Shown in pieces: positions 55,386-64,000 of a DNA stretch of 64,000 nt. The DNA is from Lacimicrobium alkaliphilum (GTDB lineage Bacteria > Pseudomonadota > Gammaproteobacteria > Enterobacterales > Alteromonadaceae), in NCBI RefSeq assembly GCF_001466725.1, contig NZ_CP013650.1, positions 2,418,001 through 2,482,000 on the forward strand, read 5' to 3'. How positions within the stretch are numbered: position 1 is the stretch's first letter; every line of letters starts with the position of its first letter. The position numbers were made by a program, and so were the translations under genes. A model generated the notes under the pieces. That model saw only the letters and a list, made by a program, of their open reading frames with translations. It was not told the origin of the DNA and did no database searches.

Positions 55386-56915
55386 TTAGCGGCTTAGCTC
55401 AGCTTCCAGCTCTTCGATTTTGGCTTTCCAGATAGCCGGGCCGGTTTGGTGGGCATTGGCCCCGGTGCTGTCTACGGCAACCGTTACCGGCATATCTTCC
55501 ACTTCAAATTCGTAAATCGCCTCCATACCCAGATCTTCAAAGGCCACCACACGGGATTTTTTGATTGCCTTGGAAACCAGATAGGCCGCACCGCCCACTG
55601 CCATCAGGTACACGGCTTTGTGTCTGGCAATACTGTCTACGGTGGCCGGGCCGCGTTCGGCTTTACCGATCATGCCGATAAGACCGGTTTTCTCCAGCAT
55701 CATATCGGTGAATTTATCCATCCTTGTGGCGGTGGTGGGGCCTGCAGGGCCAACCACTTCATCACCTACCGCATCAACCGGGCCGACGTAGTATATAAAG
55801 CGGTTGGTCAGATCCACGCCTTCAGGCAAGCCTTCACCGTTATCCAGCATGGTCTGAATGCGTTTGTGGGCGGCATCGCGGCCGGTCAGCATCTTGCCTG
55901 ACAACAGCACGGTTTCACCCACTTTCCAGTCGAGAATATCTTCTTTGGTCACCGCATCCAGATTTACTCTGCGGGTGTTCTCGCCCACTTCCCAGGTGAC
56001 TTTGGGCCAGTCTTCCAGCTTTGGTGCTTTAAGTTCAGACGGGCCGCTGCCATCGAGGGTAAAATGAGCGTGGCGGGTAGCCGCACAATTGGGGATCATG
56101 GCCACCGGCTTGGAAGCGGCATGGGTGGGCAGGGATTTGATTTTGACATCCACCACCGTGGTGAGTCCCCCTAAGCCCTGGGCACCAATACCCAGATCGT
56201 TAACCTTCTTAAAAATATCCAGGCGCAGTTTTTCTTCTGTGGTCTGAGCCCCGCGCTCCATCAGTTCCTGAATATCCACCGGATCCATCAGGCTCTCTTT
56301 GGCCAGTACTGCGGCTTTTTCAGCAGTGCCGCCGATACCTATTCCCAGCATACCCGGTGGGCACCAACCGGCCCCCATAGTCGGCAGGGTTTTTACCACC
56401 CACTCGGCAATATCATCAGAGGGGTTGAGCATCACCATCTTGGACTTGTTTTCACTGCCGCCGCCCTTGGCGGCAATCATCACTTCAATTTTATCGCCGG
56501 GCACCATATCGATATGAACCACTGCCGGTGTGTTGTCCTTGGTGTTTTTCCTCGTACCGGCGGGGTCTGCCACAATGGAGGCGCGCAATGGGTTGTCGGG
56601 GTTCAGATACGCCCTGCGGGTACCCTCATCCACCATTTCCTGTACCGTCATGTCGGTTTTATCCCAACTGACCTGCATACCGATTTTCACAAAGCAGGTA
56701 ACAATACCGGTATCCTGACACAAAGGCCGTTTGCCCTCAGCTGACATCCGTGAATTGATCAGAATCTGTGCCATGGCATCTTTGGCGGCCTGGCTCTGCT
56801 CTTTTTCATAAGCCTGTTCGACGGCTTTGACATAATCCAGGGGGTGGTAATAGGAGATAAACTGCAATGCATCTTCGATGCTGTCGATAAAATCCTGCTG
56901 ACGGATCTGTGTCAT
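55386..56915 (-). CDS. fumA: Fumarate hydratase, class I (iron-sulfur)
   Basis: 509 residues. Cluster cysteines lie in PLCQDTGIV, GAGWCPPGMLG and PNCAATRHAH; the C-terminal beta half follows (KMLTGRDAAHK, YYVGPVDAVGDEVVGPAG, TTATRMDKFTDMML). It interconverts fumarate and malate in the citric acid cycle. The two class I halves are fused in the usual single chain. The symbol could equally be fumB; the sequence does not separate them. Confidence 0.95.
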   Translation of the reverse strand: MTQIRQQDFIDSIEDALQFISYYHPLDYVKAVEQAYEKEQSQAAKDAMAQILINSRMSAEGKRPLCQDTGIVTCFVKIGMQVSWDKTDMTVQEMVDEGTRRAYLNPDNPLRASIVADPAGTRKNTKDNTPAVVHIDMVPGDKIEVMIAAKGGGSENKSKMVMLNPSDDIAEWVVKTLPTMGAGWCPPGMLGIGIGGTAEKAAVLAKESLMDPVDIQELMERGAQTTEEKLRLDIFKKVNDLGIGAQGLGGLTTVVDVKIKSLPTHAASKPVAMIPNCAATRHAHFTLDGSGPSELKAPKLEDWPKVTWEVGENTRRVNLDAVTKEDILDWKVGETVLLSGKMLTGRDAAHKRIQTMLDNGEGLPEGVDLTNRFIYYVGPVDAVGDEVVGPAGPTTATRMDKFTDMMLEKTGLIGMIGKAERGPATVDSIARHKAVYLMAVGGAAYLVSKAIKKSRVVAFEDLGMEAIYEFEVEDMPVTVAVDSTGANAHQTGPAIWKAKIEELEAELSR

Positions 56916-57065
56916 GCTGTGCCTCGTTGAATGGTCGTTCTTGTTTGTATATACCCAGGCTGTTTCAAGGTAGCCTGGCTATACCGGGTTGGCGTATCAT
57001 ACATCAAAGTATGCAGGTTCAGAAACGCTCTGAGCCGCGCTTCATTGTCTTTTTCAGGTAGTAAT

Positions 57066-58433
<1,368 letters not shown>

Positions 58434-58455
58434 AGGACACTGAACTCATCAGAAG

Positions 58456-59025
58456 ATGGATAAGACAGAGTTTTTACATCAATTTTATAATGTCAGACAG
58501 GTTTGCTACGAATCGGATTATCCGCTGAGTAAGCCGGGCTATCCGGCAGCCGTACTTATGCCCCTGATCAACAGAGAGCAGATGACCATGCTGTTTACCC
58601 GCCGTGCCAGCCATTTACGCCACCATGGCGGCCAGGTCAGTTTTCCCGGTGGTCGCATGGAAATAGAAGATAGCAATCTGCTGGAAGCGGCGTTAAGGGA
58701 AACCGAAGAAGAAATAGGCATCAACAGCGAACAGGTTGATATTATCGGCCAGTTGGGGCGCTATCGCACCATCAGCGGATTTGAGGTCACGCCCTATATC
58801 GGCATTATTGAGCCGCCCCTGAAACTGAAACGGGATCACAATGAGGTGGCGTCTATATTTGAGGTGCCGCTGAGTTACCTGATGGATAAGCGGAATCATC
58901 TGGTTCATTATGCCAATCGTAACGGCCAGCCCCACCCCATCTACTTTATTCACTGGCAGCAACAACATATCTGGGGGGCCACGGCGGCCTTTGTGCGTAA
59001 TCTTTCTAATCATTTGGGTGAGTGA
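58456..59025 (+). CDS. nudL: CoA pyrophosphatase (Nudix hydrolase)
   Basis: 189 residues. The CoA-pyrophosphatase signature LRHHGGQVSFPGGRME leads into the Nudix box (ALRETEEEIGI). Family members split CoA to phosphopantetheine and 3',5'-ADP. It starts 22 bases after pabB, the usual order pabB-nudL-sdaA in gammaproteobacteria. Confidence 0.94.
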   Translation: MDKTEFLHQFYNVRQVCYESDYPLSKPGYPAAVLMPLINREQMTMLFTRRASHLRHHGGQVSFPGGRMEIEDSNLLEAALRETEEEIGINSEQVDIIGQLGRYRTISGFEVTPYIGIIEPPLKLKRDHNEVASIFEVPLSYLMDKRNHLVHYANRNGQPHPIYFIHWQQQHIWGATAAFVRNLSNHLGE

Positions 59026-59315
59026 GCCCGTGAGTGAGGTGAGAGGCGTCAGGGGTGAGGAGGAGCTCAGAGTAGCCCGGATGTAGCGCAACGGAATCAG
59101 CCCCATGGCTTTTGAACAACAGTAAACTACAAACAGTGTCTACTTTTCTGGGGCATACCATCATTACCCCTTACTCCTCACCCCTCACCAATACAGATCA
59201 CACATTTCTTTACACTCCATTAACTAATCTAATCTGTGTGATTACTTTTGTCTGTTTGTCAGTTGCTGCACAATTCGCCATCCTATAACAAATAGAAATG
59301 CATTAAGAGAACCCT

Positions 59316-60689
59316 ATGATCAGCGTATTTGACATGTTCAGCATCGGCATCGGCCCCTCCAGTTCCCATACCGTAGGTCCAATGCGTGCCGCGAAGGCCT
59401 TTATTGAGGAACTTAAAAGCCGGGATCTGTTCGCACAAACCGACAGGGTCAAAGTGGAACTCTGTGGCTCCCTGGGACAAACAGGTAAAGGTCACGGCAC
59501 CGGCAAAGCCGTTATTCTCGGCTTACTCGGCCATGATCCGGAAACCGTCGATGTGGACAGGGTTGAACAGATGCTCAGTGAAATTGAGCAAAGCCAGAAG
59601 CTTAATCTTAACGGCGAAAAGCTGATTAAGTTTCCCCGTGAAGGCGCCATTGTCTTTCATCGCCGCAAAACCCTTAAACTGCATTCCAATGGCCTGAGCT
59701 TTTTCGCCAAACAAGGGGATGAACTGCTTTTCAGTCAGACTTACTACTCCATAGGCGGCGGTTTTATTATCAAAGAAGAAGACTTTGAGGATGAAAAAGC
59801 CACCGCACTCAAACATGCTGAAAAGCCCGTGCCCTACCCTTTTGAAACCGCCGCGGAGTTACTGGGTCATTGTAAAGAAACAGGTATGCGCATCAGCACC
59901 CTGATGCTTAAAAATGAACAGGTTTTTCAGTCAGAGCAGGAAATCCGCGCCAAGCTCTGGCATATCTGGAAAGTCATGGATGCGTGTATCGAAAAAGGCA
60001 AACAGACCGAGGGGATCCTGCCGGGTGGTCTGAAAGTCAGACGCCGGGCACCGGATCTGTATCGTAAGCTGCAAAGTGAAAAAAGCGCCGATCCAATGGC
60101 GGCCATGGACTGGGTAAACCTGTTTGCCCTGGCAGTGAACGAAGAAAATGCCGCCGGCAGCAGAGTTGTAACCGCCCCCACAAACGGAGCGGCCGGAATT
60201 ATCCCGGCAGTGCTGTGTTATTTCGATAAATTTGTGCGCCCTGTTGATGAGGATACTGCAGTACGCTACCTGCTGACTGCGGCAGCTATTGGCATTTTAT
60301 ACAAGAAGAATGCCTCGATTTCCGGTGCCGAAGTCGGCTGCCAGGGGGAAGTGGGCGTGGCCTGTTCCATGGCAGCAGGGGCCCTTGCAGAGATTATGGG
60401 CGGCAGTGTGAATTCGGTAGAAAATGCCGCCGAAATCGGCATGGAACATAACCTGGGTTTAACCTGCGATCCAGTAGGCGGCCTGGTACAGGTACCCTGT
60501 ATCGAACGTAACGCCATGGGTGCGATCAAAGCCATTAACGCTGCCCGCCTGGCCCTGCGCGGCTCCGGTGAACACAAGGTGTCACTGGATAAGGTGATAA
60601 AAACCATGTGGGACACCGGCAACGATATGAAATCGAAGTACAAAGAAACGGCCCGCGGTGGCCTGGCGGTTAATATCATTGAGTGTTAG
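59316..60689 (+). CDS. sdaA: L-serine ammonia-lyase (iron-sulfur)
   Basis: 457 residues. [20 protein letters not shown] begins the beta domain; the alpha domain carries the cluster cysteines in [19 protein letters not shown] and [10 protein letters not shown]. It deaminates serine to pyruvate. Preceded by a 290-base gap containing one degenerate GTAGCCCGGATGTAGCGC repeat (about 59070) and AT-rich promoter sequence. A decayed copy of its 3' end lies downstream (60780-60863). Confidence 0.96.
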   Translation: MISVFDMFSIGIGPSSSHTVGPMRAAKAFIEELKSRDLFAQTDRVKVELCGSLGQTGKGHGTGKAVILGLLGHDPETVDVDRVEQMLSEIEQSQKLNLNGEKLIKFPREGAIVFHRRKTLKLHSNGLSFFAKQGDELLFSQTYYSIGGGFIIKEEDFEDEKATALKHAEKPVPYPFETAAELLGHCKETGMRISTLMLKNEQVFQSEQEIRAKLWHIWKVMDACIEKGKQTEGILPGGLKVRRRAPDLYRKLQSEKSADPMAAMDWVNLFALAVNEENAAGSRVVTAPTNGAAGIIPAVLCYFDKFVRPVDEDTAVRYLLTAAAIGILYKKNASISGAEVGCQGEVGVACSMAAGALAEIMGGSVNSVENAAEIGMEHNLGLTCDPVGGLVQVPCIERNAMGAIKAINAARLALRGSGEHKVSLDKVIKTMWDTGNDMKSKYKETARGGLAVNIIEC

Positions 60690-60723
60690 GGCCGTTTCTT
60701 TGAGCAGCCAGGGATGGCTGCCC

Positions 60724-60777
60724 CACAGACCTGATGGCAAGAAAAACCACGCTTTTACGCCCGCATTCAGGTCTGTG
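60724..60777. repeat. Inverted repeat after sdaA
   Basis: CACAGACCTGA (60724-60734) and TCAGGTCTGTG (60767-60777), a perfect 11-bp inverted pair around a 32-base loop containing a small AAGAAAAACC segment. It may end sdaA transcription but has no T run. Confidence 0.6.
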
Positions 60778-60779
60778 CA

Positions 60780-60863
60780 CCGAGGCGACTTTTCAGGATG
60801 AAAATCGACGTAGAATAAGTCAACGGCCCGTGGTGGTTTAGCTGTTAATATTATCGAGTGTTA
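60780..60863 (+). pseudogene. Decayed duplicate of the sdaA 3' end
   Basis: 60823-60863 encodes [13 protein letters not shown] and a stop, the same 13 residues that end SdaA, but with six synonymous codon changes and TAA instead of TAG. Weaker similarity (ATGAAAATCGACGTAGAA against ATGAAATCGAAGTACAAA) continues upstream with indels. It reads as the tail of a lost second sdaA gene, not a fresh duplication. Confidence 0.65.
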
Positions 60864-60867
60864 AAGA

Positions 60868-61360
60868 TTTACCGCGGAGCCGCCAAGAACACGGAGAAAA
60901 CAGAGATTGGAGATTCAAACCTCTGCGTCCTCTGTGACTCTGCGGTGAATATGGCTTTTACTGTGGTGGTAAAAAAAGCCTTCAACCACGAAAGACACTA
61001 AAATCACGAACAAATAACTATCTCTCGCAGAGCCGCTGAGACGCAAAGTTGTAGTGGCAAATTTATTCGCCTGATACCGCCAGCCAAATCTTACAAGCCG
61101 AATAAATTCGACCCTACTTCCGGGAGACGGTCATGCCCGAGTGTCGTTATCGGGTATCCAGTGACCTTTGAGAAAGCTAAATTTACCACCCCAGAGGCAC
61201 ACAGAGCACAGAGGATTGAAGGGCTTAATTCCCTTTACCTCTCTGCGACTTAGCGTCTCTGCGAGACGCTTAAGCTTTTATTTGTTTGATCTCGCTGAGG
61301 CGCAAAGAACGCAGAGATATTGAATAGTTAAACATTTTGACTTCGGCGTGCTCCGGGACT
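60868..61360. repeat. Dense cluster of dispersed repeats between sdaA and the acyltransferase gene
   Basis: Units in order: CCGCGGAGCCGCCAAGAAC...GACTCTGCGGTGAA (60870-60948), CCACGAAAGACACTAAAATC (60983), CTCGCAGAGCCGCTGAGACG (61023), a GGTCATGCCCGAGTGTCG / GGGTATCCAGTGAC unit (61130-61170), CAGAGGCACACAGAGCAC...CTTAGCGTCTCTGCGAGAC (61192-61269) and CTCGCTGAGGCGCAAAGAAC (61291). No credible gene in this 550-base stretch. Confidence 0.7.
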
Positions 61361-61415
61361 CCGCGGTGAAAAGCTTTAAAGCTGACGACTGAAATCTAAT
61401 AGCTGATCACTTTCT

Positions 61416-62096
61416 TTACTCAGGTACACAGTGTTGCAGGCGGTGATTCATATCCTTAACCACCCGGGCCTTAAAACTGCCCTCACCTTGTTGATTCAGC
61501 GCTGCTTTGTAATCGGCGATATCCAGCATTTCCATATTCACCCGCAAGGTTTTAAACAGCTTAGGCCAGCGTTGACCGGGTACCTGAACATGATGCAGGC
61601 CGCCACTGTACACAAACAGGATCTTGCCACTCTTTAAACGGGAAAGAATATCCGCCACCCCGCCACGTACACTCATGGGATTACCATCTTTATCCAGGCC
61701 ATTTCGGCGTTTCATCCTGCCCTCCGGCAATATAGCCGTGATGACATCCTCTCTGACATGAGAAAGAAAGTGCTGCCAGGACTCATCCTGCTGACGGGTA
61801 ATAGGAATACAACCAGGCAAAAGTACCTTAAGGATTCGGCCTGTCATGGGTCGTTCAAGGGTGATATCTGCGCCGGGAACCACCACTTTGTGAGCCACCT
61901 GCCAGACAAACCGCCAGGGCGCGAAGCGAATAAACAGAGGTTCGAACAAACTGGTGTGATTCAGAAACACCAGCAGCCTGACATCATTCAGGGACTCTTC
62001 TTTCTCCTGGCTGAGCCAGTTAACCCTGCCACGATAAAAAAGATGGGCCAGTAGTTTAACCTTTGCCATCAGCAAAAAACTAACAAGTTTATTCAT
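61416..62096 (-). CDS. 1-acyl-glycerol-3-phosphate acyltransferase-like protein
   Basis: 226 residues from ATG 62096 (MNKLVSFLLMAKVK). Acyltransferase block 1 reads NHTSLFEP, with Glu in place of the usual Asp of HX4D; block 3 is LPEGRMKRR (EGTR-like). A glycerophospholipid acyltransferase (PlsC-like) fold is likely, but the altered HX4D and lack of clear membrane helices leave substrate open. No obvious ribosome binding site; a TTG five codons upstream is the alternative start. Isolated gene. Confidence 0.78.
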   Translation of the reverse strand: MNKLVSFLLMAKVKLLAHLFYRGRVNWLSQEKEESLNDVRLLVFLNHTSLFEPLFIRFAPWRFVWQVAHKVVVPGADITLERPMTGRILKVLLPGCIPITRQQDESWQHFLSHVREDVITAILPEGRMKRRNGLDKDGNPMSVRGGVADILSRLKSGKILFVYSGGLHHVQVPGQRWPKLFKTLRVNMEMLDIADYKAALNQQGEGSFKARVVKDMNHRLQHCVPE

Positions 62097-62219
62097 ACTT
62101 AACCGATGCAACCTCGTTGTTGTTTTCAGACCATGTTAGCCGAATTGGGTTCTGCTCAAGGATTTTTTTTCACTGCCGATAGCTTTCATGTAAGCAATAT
62201 ATCTGAGGTAACCGATAGC

Positions 62220-62654
62220 ATGAAACATTTAACCCAACTAAAGAGTCTGATGGTCGCAGCGCTGACTGTATTGCTGTCAATGGGGTTAACCGCCTGCATG
62301 CAAGGCTTTTCAGTCGCAGAAACTGCCGCACAAGCCCCGGCCTCGGATAATATTCCTGAGCTGGCACTGAAAAGAGTTAACCAGACATTTAAAACCTCAT
62401 TTATGATGGGCGACTGGTACTATCAGGGTGCCACTGCGGTAAAAGGCGGAATTGATGCCTATATCCAGATCCCCAGTGAGCTGGACATGGATCCTGAATA
62501 CCAGCGTAACTATCTGCGCCAGTCAGTCTGCCCGAAAGCAGACAACCATCAACTATGGAAAGAACTGTCAGGCCTGTCCTTATCGGTTCATCTGTACACC
62601 TTCAATAAACGATTCAGTGTTCACGCTACCTGCAAGAACCCACTGGTTTCGTGA
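62220..62654 (+). CDS. Small lipoprotein of unknown function
   Basis: 144 residues from ATG 62220, with GAGGTAA upstream. Lipobox MGLTACMQG (Cys near 24), then a soluble domain with FMMGDWYYQGATAVKGG and LSVHLYTFNKRFSVHATC. Two further Cys (SVCPK, ATCKN) may pair. I recognise no family. Ends in a strong terminator. Divergent from the acyltransferase gene. Confidence 0.75.
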   Translation: MKHLTQLKSLMVAALTVLLSMGLTACMQGFSVAETAAQAPASDNIPELALKRVNQTFKTSFMMGDWYYQGATAVKGGIDAYIQIPSELDMDPEYQRNYLRQSVCPKADNHQLWKELSGLSLSVHLYTFNKRFSVHATCKNPLVS

Positions 62655-62670
62655 TTCCTGTTTTGAATTA

Positions 62671-62697
62671 AAAAAGGGACCTTGTGTCCCTTTTTTA
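62671..62697 (+). terminator. Rho-independent terminator
   Basis: AAAAAGGGAC-CTTGT-GTCCCTTTTT followed by TTATT; a textbook terminator directly after the lipoprotein gene. Confidence 0.9.
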
Positions 62698-62839
62698 TTT
62701 ATTGTCTTATCAGTTCAGCCACAATTCAGGCAGATACCGTATCATGCTGATGATGGTTTTCTTGTTAGTTTTGGTTATTCTTTTTGATGATAGGTGCTTT
62801 GGCGGTAGTGATACCAGTACGCATAAATAATTACTCACT

Positions 62840-63055
62840 CAGCGCGACGACAATGTTCTCTGACAAGGCATGATCCTGAAGGTCTGGTGGGTCTAAATCA
62901 AAAGACCATAACACAACCAGCGGGCATTTTAGCCTCTCCCGGAGGGAGCAGCCAGAAGAGCTTATCTGTGCGTTGGCGCTTCTTGACGCAGAACCACTAT
63001 GTCTGTGAAGCGCCGCCATGCTCTAAGCCATTCTGACTCGCTCTGAGAAAGCAAT
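62840..63055. repeat. About 200-bp dispersed repeat, copy 1 (left of the PepSY gene)
   Basis: Contains AGCCTCTCCCGGAGGGAGCA near its centre. Its minus-strand reading (SLRERLKCPLVVLW, DLQDHALSENIVVALS) resembles that of copy 2 at 63400-63655 (ALRERLKKPHSAFW, LRNHALIETFSGSS), which shows the DNA is related even though no protein is likely to be made. Confidence 0.55.
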
Positions 63056-63110
63056 TATCTATGCGGACTGGTATAGTTACATTTAGTTTCAGTTTATTAA
63101 TGAGGATATG

Positions 63111-63380
63111 ATGAAAATGCTCAGACTACTGCCAGTGCTGCTCTGTATTTTTCTGGTTACACCAGCGATGGCGCAGGATCGCGAGCAGGAACAGATAGAT
63201 AAGACCAGGGCAGCGCAAAAGGCACGCCAGCAAGTGAATGGCAGGGTACTCAAAGTCGATCGCAAAAAAGACAACTACAGAGTCAAAATGCTGAAAAAAT
63301 CCGGCCGGGTGGTAACCGTCGATGTGGATTCCAAATCTGGTCAGGTCAGCAGCAAGGAAAAGAAAAAGAATGGCCGTTAA
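63111..63380 (+). CDS. Small exported PepSY-like protein
   Basis: 89 residues from ATG 63111 (MKMLRLLPVLLCIFLVTPAM), GAGG five bases upstream; a tandem ATG at 63108 is too close. Signal peptide cleaved near AMAQD, then a basic PepSY-like domain (GRVLKVDRKKDNYRVKMLKK, TVDVDSKSGQV). PepSY proteins often adjoin OmpR-type two-component systems and modulate the sensor or envelope proteases; a response regulator follows here at 63679. Confidence 0.82.
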   Translation: MKMLRLLPVLLCIFLVTPAMAQDREQEQIDKTRAAQKARQQVNGRVLKVDRKKDNYRVKMLKKSGRVVTVDVDSKSGQVSSKEKKKNGR

Positions 63381-63399
63381 CCCAGGCCTGTAAATCAGG

Positions 63400-63655
63400 A
63401 TAGTTTCCAGAGCACCATACAGTTTAAAAAACGAATACCAGAGCTGCCTGAAAAAGTCTCAATCAAGGCGTGGTTGCGCAGGAATAGTGGTGCTCTTTTA
63501 AGCAACCAGAACGCAGAATGAGGCTTTTTCAGGCGCTCCCGGAGGGCGAGGCCCAAAAAACGCGCATCCGGCGGCAAATTTTCTTGATTTAGGCCCACTA
63601 AACCTTCAAAAATTTGCCTTGCCTGCGCGCTTTCTGAACTCTCGCTGGTGTTGTT
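63400..63655. repeat. About 200-bp dispersed repeat, copy 2 (right of the PepSY gene)
   Basis: Contains CAGGCGCTCCCGGAGGGCGA and TGCCTTGCCTGCGCGC. Related to copy 1 by its hypothetical translation and the CTCCCGGAGGG core. It fills the gap to the response regulator. Confidence 0.55.
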
Positions 63656-63678
63656 TATTTAAACTATATGGTGCTCTA

Positions 63679-64000
63679 ATGCGTATATTGATTGTAGAAG
63701 ATGACAGTCGCCTGCTCACTCAGTTAGACCAGTTGATGCAGCAAAATGGCTACAGCGTTGATCTGGCCGATGATGGCGAGAAAGCCCTTTACCTGTTTAA
63801 AGAGTACCCCTATGACCTGGCGATTATCGATATCGGACTACCGATATTGGATGGTCTGGAGCTTATCCGCCGTGTTCGCCAGCAAAAAATACTCAGTCCA
63901 ATCCTGATACTCACAGCGCGGGACAGATGGCAGGAGAAAGTCGAAGGCCTGGAAGCCGGTGCCGATGACTATCTGACCAAACCTTTTTACAACGAAGAAC
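63679..64000 (+). CDS. OmpR-type response regulator, N-terminal part (cut by window edge)
   Basis: 107 residues are visible from ATG 63679: MRILIVEDDSRLLTQLDQLM (acidic pair), LAIIDIGLPILDGLELIRR (phosphoacceptor Asp), ILTARDRWQEKVEGLEAGAD and YLTKPF (Lys). This is a full receiver domain of the QseB/PhoP-like group; the DNA-binding domain lies outside. Downstream of a PepSY gene, and a sensor kinase would be expected next. Confidence 0.92.
   Translation, partial: MRILIVEDDSRLLTQLDQLMQQNGYSVDLADDGEKALYLFKEYPYDLAIIDIGLPILDGLELIRRVRQQKILSPILILTARDRWQEKVEGLEAGADDYLTKPFYNEE

Noticed and set aside
60868..61360. CRISPR-like look of the repeat cluster
   Set aside because: Units are irregularly spaced, in both orientations and of different families; there are no equal spacers or cas genes.
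62840..63655. Insertion sequence with inverted ends
   Set aside because: No transposase frame and the two copies do not end in matching inverted repeats that I can see.

Overview
The window looks like chromosomal DNA of a marine or saline gammaproteobacterium of the Alteromonadaceae type. The evidence is the gene content (trpE-G-D-CF-B-A behind a tryptophan attenuator and flanked by yciV/yciO and yciB/yciI; scpAB; several large TonB-dependent receptors; ExeM-type nucleases; a PEP-CTERM protein) and moderate GC content. There is no rRNA, tRNA, CRISPR array, insertion sequence or prophage that I can see. The strain or genus cannot be fixed from the sequence alone.

Layout. 1-2.8 kb: a truncated TonB-dependent receptor divergent from an amylosucrase, with a perfect LacI-type palindrome between them (a sucrose/glucan locus resembling sux loci). 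3.2-5.4 kb: an ECF42-type sigma factor with a TPR tail, its DGPF/YCII partner and a DUF1428 gene; the sigma gene and the DGPF operon carry near-identical promoters that fit the known ECF42 motif. 5.4-11.2 kb: DUF2254 membrane protein, a LacI regulator, scpB, scpA, yciO, rnm. 11.2-18.2 kb: trp promoter region, trpL leader (Trp-Trp-Trp) with attenuator, and the complete trp operon. 18.5-21.4 kb: yciB, yciI, arfB, a frameshifted binding protein and a GNAT remnant.

21.4-26.7 kb: a three-gene minus-strand group with a lipoprotein nuclease, a cohesin-like PEP-CTERM surface protein, and a 1021-residue ExeM-type nuclease ending in a type I dockerin. This suggests an extracellular nuclease held at the surface by a cohesin-dockerin pair. 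27.1-35.0 kb: isoaspartyl dipeptidase, YfcC-family permease, TonB-dependent receptor and, divergently, an exported cyanophycinase. Together these read as a complete pathway to scavenge cyanophycin: extracellular cleavage to beta-Asp-Arg, outer and inner membrane uptake, and cytoplasmic hydrolysis to Asp and Arg. These two clusters are the most interesting content.

35-43.8 kb: signalling genes (diguanylate cyclase, a degenerate receiver-TPR protein, a membrane chemoreceptor with a DUF6436 partner), a lipase-like hydrolase, rimO and a broken membrane-protein gene. 43.8-50 kb: soxR with a canonical 19-bp-spacer SoxR promoter driving a 32-residue peptide and a VOC protein; a TonB-dependent copper receptor; frameshifted MBL-fold lipoprotein and M20 amidohydrolase genes. 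50-64 kb: Sel1-repeat protein, a thiopurine methyltransferase-like gene behind a MerR-type promoter, CBS protein, DUF2784, rmuC, class I fumarase, pabB, nudL, sdaA, an acyltransferase-like protein, a lipoprotein, a PepSY-like protein and the start of an OmpR-type response regulator cut by the window edge.

Two window-wide features deserve attention. Intergenic spaces are loaded with dispersed palindromic repeats (GTAGCC...GGCTAC, CGCAGAGGCGCAAAG and CCACGAA families). Four otherwise intact genes are each broken by one missing or extra base within or beside a short G/C run, which may reflect sequencing error rather than gene decay.
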